A stretch of DNA of 64,000 nt from NCBI RefSeq assembly GCF_003863965.1, contig NZ_RRCN01000001.1, forward strand, positions 6,507,071-6,571,070. Reading direction: 5' to 3'. Positions 60,621 to 64,000 of the stretch are shown here, piece by piece. Source of the stretch: Paenibacillus oralis (GTDB taxonomy: Bacteria; Bacillota; Bacilli; Paenibacillales; Paenibacillaceae). Under the pieces are notes generated by a model. The model searched no databases. It had not been told where the DNA came from and was given only the letters and a program-made list of their open reading frames with translations. The number at the start of each line of letters is the position of its first letter. The first letter of the stretch is position 1. Both the position numbers and the translations under genes were made by a program.

Positions 60621-60966
60621 AAAAAAAACGCCGGACGGCGTCCTTTAGTTGCTCTGACTTCTACTTTGGAGCGATTGGAGGCTCTTCCTAAACTTTGGAC
60701 GCTGCTCTAACGGACACCAGCGACCTTATTCGCCCATTTCCCGGGTATTTCCCAGCCTAACGGACACAGACGACCCTATTTCGCTCTAAACCCGTTCATC
60801 CAGGCCGATTTGAGGTAAATAAGGTCATCTGTGTCCGTTACATTTTGCAAACTCCCGTATTTTCGCAAATAACGGCTCTGGTGTCCCTTAGCCCCCCCCT
60901 AGGTCCCTCTTCTCCTCCCCTCTCTACCTGCGGTCGCCCTCTACCATGCCCGAAATTTTATAAAAA
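60621..60966. repeat. Family B repeat element, copy 2 (about 345 bp)
   Basis: Counterpart of 41661-41960, with nearly identical core from GGACGCTGCTCTAACGGACA (60699) to the inverted unit ending GGTGTCCCTTAG (about 60889). Copy 2 has about 40 extra bases near the left end (GGAGCGATTGGAGGCTCTTC). The left hairpin is AACGCC/GGCGT at 60628-60641. Like copy 1 it lies directly downstream of the terminator of a minus-strand gene. No conserved ORF. Confidence 0.8.
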
Positions 60967-60970
60967 GGTT

Positions 60971-61000
60971 AAAAAAACGCCGGAGAAATTCGCTCCGGCG
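60971..61000 (-). terminator. tyrS terminator
   Basis: Minus strand CGCCGGAG (60993-61000) pairs with CTCCGGCG (60978-60985), followed by seven T (60971-60977). Confidence 0.88.
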
Positions 61001-61060
61001 CTTCTATAACGTCACTAAATCTTTAATTCAGGTGCTTCAATCGAATGGGCTGGATTCTCT

Positions 61061-62314
61061 TTATTTCACCGTCAGCTTCGCGAATTTCCGTTTTCCGACT
61101 TGAATCACTTCTCCGCCGGACAACCCGACCTCCGCATTCGGGTCGGTCAGCTTCTCTTCGCTCAGTTTAACCGCCCCCTGCTGGATGCTGCGTTTTGCTT
61201 CCCCGTTCGAGGCAGCGAAGCCGATCAGCGTCAGCAGCTTGATCAGGCGGATCTTCCCTTCCTCCAGCTCTTCGGCCGGGATTTCCTTCTCTTCGATATC
61301 CTCCGGCAAAGCCCGCTGCTGAAACACCGTAACGAAATGCTCCTGGGCGGCATTCGCAGCATCTGCGCCATGGTACATCCGGACCAGCGTATAAGCCAGC
61401 TTCATCTTCGCGTCGCGCGGATGGACGCTGCCCGCTTTGAGGCCTGCCGCGAGAGCTTCCAGCTCATCGTCCGACAAATCCGTCACAAGCTCGTAGTATT
61501 TCAACATCAGCTCGTCCGGCACGGACATCGCTTTACCGTAAATTTCGTTCGGTTCCTCGTCGATGCCGATGTAGTTGCCAAGGCTTTTGCTCATCTTCTG
61601 CACGCCGTCGAGACCTTCAATAATCGGCGTCATGATCGCAATCTGGGTATCTTTGCCATATTCCTTCTGCAGCGTGCGGCCCATCAACAGGTTGAACTTC
61701 TGGTCGGTTCCGCCCAGCTCGATATCGCTCTCCAGCGCCACGGAGTCCATCCCCTGCATCAGCGGGTAGAAAAATTCGTGAATGCTGATCGGTTGACCGC
61801 TTTGGTAACGCTTGGTGAAGTCGTCCCGCTCCAGCATCCGGGCTACCGTCACTTTGGCCGCCAGCTTGACGACGTCGGCAAACGTCATCGGAGCCAGCCA
61901 TTCGGAGTTAAAATGGACCTTCGTTTTTTCCGCATCCAAAATTTTAAAAATCTGCTTCCGGTACGTTTCCGCATTCCGCAGCACATCTTCCTCGGTCAGC
62001 TCCTTGCGGGTTTCCGATTTGCCGGTCGGATCGCCGATCCGCCCCGTAAAATCCCCGATGATGAGGTGAACCTGATGGCCCAGCTCCTGAAATTGGCGCA
62101 GCTTCTGCATCACGACCGTGTGCCCGACGTGAATGTCAGGCGCCGACGGATCAAGCCCCAGCTTAACCTTCAGCGGCGTTGCGGTCGCCACCGATTTCAT
62201 CACCTTTTGCCTCAGTTCATCCTCCGGGACAATCTCAACAACCCCCCGGGAAATCACCTTTAACTGGCGCTCCACCTCCGCCTGCTGCTCAGGCGTCAAC
62301 TCTTCCCACTTCAT
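61061..62314 (-). CDS. tyrS: Tyrosyl-tRNA synthetase
   Basis: 417 residues from ATG 62314 (GGAGG 10 nt upstream; a GTG at 62323 is too close to it). Class I synthetase. HVGH (62-65) is the HIGH variant and KMSKS (240-244) the second signature; tyrosine-pocket region around GDFTGRIGDPTGKSETRKEL. C-terminal S4-like RNA-binding domain (about 350-417). The HVGH motif and overall sequence are closer to TyrZ-type than to B. subtilis TyrS. Controlled by a T-box. Confidence 0.95.
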   Translation of the reverse strand: MKWEELTPEQQAEVERQLKVISRGVVEIVPEDELRQKVMKSVATATPLKVKLGLDPSAPDIHVGHTVVMQKLRQFQELGHQVHLIIGDFTGRIGDPTGKSETRKELTEEDVLRNAETYRKQIFKILDAEKTKVHFNSEWLAPMTFADVVKLAAKVTVARMLERDDFTKRYQSGQPISIHEFFYPLMQGMDSVALESDIELGGTDQKFNLLMGRTLQKEYGKDTQIAIMTPIIEGLDGVQKMSKSLGNYIGIDEEPNEIYGKAMSVPDELMLKYYELVTDLSDDELEALAAGLKAGSVHPRDAKMKLAYTLVRMYHGADAANAAQEHFVTVFQQRALPEDIEEKEIPAEELEEGKIRLIKLLTLIGFAASNGEAKRSIQQGAVKLSEEKLTDPNAEVGLSGGEVIQVGKRKFAKLTVK

Positions 62315-62349
62315 GACAAACACTCCTCCAGATTAAAAATTGGAACAAC

Positions 62350-62658
62350 CGCCAAACGCAAAAAAGCTCCTTCCAGTCCCAAGGGACGAGAAGGAGCGCT
62401 CGCGTTACCACCCTAATTAAAACCGCCGTTTACCTGCCGCAGGCCGCAACCAAACAAACGAAACGGTTTTCACTTCATTCCTATAACGGTCATCCCGGAA
62501 CCGGACTACTTGCGGCTAAGACCGCGTTCCCCCGGACGGCTCCAGACGGTAATTCAAAAGGGATCCGCCCATTCGGTTCGCAGCTTCCACCGATTCTCTG
62601 AGCGGCGGGATTCCGCTTTCTACTAAGTCTTTCCACGCCTTTGACGATATGCATTTAA
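62350..62658 (-). promoter_or_regulatory. Tyrosine T-box riboswitch
   Basis: Minus strand leader of about 310 nt. The invariant T-box AGGGTGGTAACGCG (62401-62414) is exact, with the UGGU that pairs with the uncharged tRNA acceptor end. Terminator GCTCCTTCTCG...GGAAGGAGC plus T6 spans 62360-62397. In stem I the specifier is UAC (Tyr) at 62549-62551 within GAATTACC. Uncharged tRNA-Tyr stabilises the antiterminator and switches tyrS on. Confidence 0.93.
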
Positions 62659-62664
62659 ATTATT

Positions 62665-62693
62665 ATATAACATAATCCCGTTTAAGAAGTCAA
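62665..62693 (-). promoter_or_regulatory. sigma-A promoter of the tyrS T-box transcript
   Basis: Minus strand TTGACT (62688-62693), 17-bp spacer, TTATAT (62665-62670), directly upstream of the T-box. Confidence 0.78.
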
Positions 62694-62775
62694 ACCTCTG
62701 CCCAAATAGGATGAAAAAACAACCAATAGACCTTTTTTATGCTATAATGTTGCTGTTTATAAAGGAGGATCATTG

Positions 62776-64000
62776 ATGGCTCATGATAAAGAAAACAACT
62801 CCGGCCAGCAAAAAAAGCGCAGGACACGGAGCGGCAAACCGGTTCGGCGGCGCAGGAAAGGCCGCTGGATCTGGGCGACGCTAGGCTGGCTCGTTCTCCT
62901 TGGATTTGCGGGATTTCTGTTTGCGGGGGGCGCCGTGTTCGGTTACGTCTCCTCGATCGTCAAGGACGATCCCGTGCGGTCGCGAGCCGACATTGAAGAA
63001 AAAATCAATTATAACGAGATGACGGGTTTCGCGTATTTCCGCGACGGGCAGGCGATCGGCCAGCTTCGCTCGGAGGAAGACCGCCGTCCGGTTTCTTACC
63101 AGCAAATCCCCCAATCGGTCATCGATGCGGTGATTGCGATTGAGGACAACCATTTCAAGGAGCATATTGGGGTCGACTTTAAAGGAACGCTCCGGGCCGT
63201 GAAACAAAGGGTGCTCCATGAAAGCGTACAGACCGGCGGGAGTACGCTGACCCAGCAGCTCGCGCGGCGCGTCTTCCTGAATTTAGAACGCACGGAAGAC
63301 CGGAAGGTCAAGGAAATACTGCTGGCGCTCCGGCTGGAGCGTTTTTTATCCAAAGAAGAAATCATTACGGCTTATTTGAACAAAGTTCCTTTCGGCAACG
63401 GGTCAAACGGATACCAGGTTTACGGGATCAAAGCGGCGGCGAAAGGGATCTTCAACATCTCCAATCTGGAGGACCTGAACATCGCCCAGACCGCTTATTT
63501 GGCCGGTCTTCCGCAGCTTCCCTCCTCTTATTCGGCCTTTAACGGCAAAGGGGAATTTAACGAGGACGCTTTCGGGAGAGCGATGAAACGCCAGCAGCTC
63601 GTGCTGCAGCGCATGCTGGAAGAGAACAAAATTACCAACGCCCAGTATCAGGAGGCGCTGGCTTTTGATCTGAAAGGTTCGCTGGCGCGGCAAACCAAAA
63701 AAGCTTACGACACTTATCCTTATCTGATGCTGGAGACGGAGCGGCAAGGCGCTATCGTGCTTGCAACGCTGCGCAATCCCGAGTTGTCCAAGGAACAGGC
63801 GGCAAGCAACCCGCAGATTCTCGAGGATGCCCGGCAGGAACTGCTGACCGGGGGATACAAAGTGTATACCACGATCGATAAACAGGTATACAACTCGATG
63901 CACAAAGTTTCCGAAAATGCGGATAATTTCTCGCCATACAGTGAAAAGAAAGGGCTGGAGCAGGTTGCGGCGATAATGCTCGACAACGATACCGGTGCGA
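62776..64000 (+). CDS. Class A penicillin-binding protein, PBP1A-type (partial)
   Basis: 408 residues visible; the gene runs off the window. A short basic cytoplasmic tail (KKRRTRSGKPVRRRRKGR), one membrane helix (about 31-57), then the GT51 glycosyltransferase domain with catalytic E123 in AIEDNHFKEHIGVD and the TGGSTLTQQLARRVFLN motif (153-169). The transpeptidase domain begins near residue 385, its active-site Ser beyond the edge. Polymerises and cross-links peptidoglycan. AAAGGAGGATCATTG precedes ATG. Divergent from tyrS. Confidence 0.93.
   Translation, partial: MAHDKENNSGQQKKRRTRSGKPVRRRRKGRWIWATLGWLVLLGFAGFLFAGGAVFGYVSSIVKDDPVRSRADIEEKINYNEMTGFAYFRDGQAIGQLRSEEDRRPVSYQQIPQSVIDAVIAIEDNHFKEHIGVDFKGTLRAVKQRVLHESVQTGGSTLTQQLARRVFLNLERTEDRKVKEILLALRLERFLSKEEIITAYLNKVPFGNGSNGYQVYGIKAAAKGIFNISNLEDLNIAQTAYLAGLPQLPSSYSAFNGKGEFNEDAFGRAMKRQQLVLQRMLEENKITNAQYQEALAFDLKGSLARQTKKAYDTYPYLMLETERQGAIVLATLRNPELSKEQAASNPQILEDARQELLTGGYKVYTTIDKQVYNSMHKVSENADNFSPYSEKKGLEQVAAIMLDNDTGA

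Overview
The window looks like chromosome of a spore-forming, Gram-positive bacterium of the Paenibacillaceae (Paenibacillus or a close relative). The evidence is a 26-residue spoVM gene, RemA, a tyrosine T-box leader, CcpA-type cre sites, LicT antitermination, and gene order that closely follows the Bacillus subtilis rqcH-yloB-yicC-remA-gmk-rpoZ-coaBC-priA-def-fmt-rsmB-rlmN-prpC-prkC-rsgA-rpe-spoVM-rpmB-fakA-recG block. No tRNA, rRNA, CRISPR array or prophage was seen.

Layout. 1-6260: two sugar PTS loci head to head. murQ-murP (N-acetylmuramic acid uptake and etherase, minus strand, cut by the window start) faces licT-bglP-bglA (beta-glucosides, plus strand). Both promoters carry a cre-like site, and bglP is also gated by a RAT/terminator read by LicT. 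6300-9540: an intergenic cluster of small palindromic repeats interrupted by two complete insertion sequences (IS4-type and IS256-type), both with intact ends and target duplications. 9574-14367: recG, and a fatty-acid kinase pair fakA-fakB. 14560-33940: a long housekeeping run, mostly on the minus strand (rpmB is on plus), covering translation (rpmB, def, fmt, rsmB, rlmN, rsgA), replication restart (priA), nucleotide and coenzyme synthesis (gmk, coaBC), signalling (prkC, prpC), one-carbon and lysine/cell-wall metabolism (yitJ-type, dapF), RNA polymerase omega and sporulation (spoVM).

34050-41310: P-type Ca2+ ATPase, rqcH (ribosome rescue), a PHP phosphoesterase, a LysR regulator and an unrecognised 145-residue protein with a possible leader peptide. 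41660-48290: ylbG, ylbF, an XPB-type helicase with a dedicated partner, a CBS-domain protein and an M20 amidohydrolase. 48435-57070: yugN-like, ftsW, an Asp23 protein, a Ca2+/H+ antiporter, ylaN, an HPr-like protein without the catalytic histidine, an M29 aminopeptidase, a lipoprotein and the diguanylate cyclase dgcP. 57200-64000: rpsD with its leader, two tandem secreted paralogs of unknown function sharing an upstream box, tyrS behind a T-box, and the start of a class A penicillin-binding protein.

Most of the window is conserved core genome. The less described material lies between genes: two families of short palindromic repeats (one is a roughly 300-bp element present twice), a 168-bp inverted-repeat element inside the bgl operon, and a shared box upstream of the secreted paralogs. 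Among proteins, the XPB helicase pair, the His-less HPr-like protein, the secreted paralog pair and the 145-residue orphan deserve a second look.
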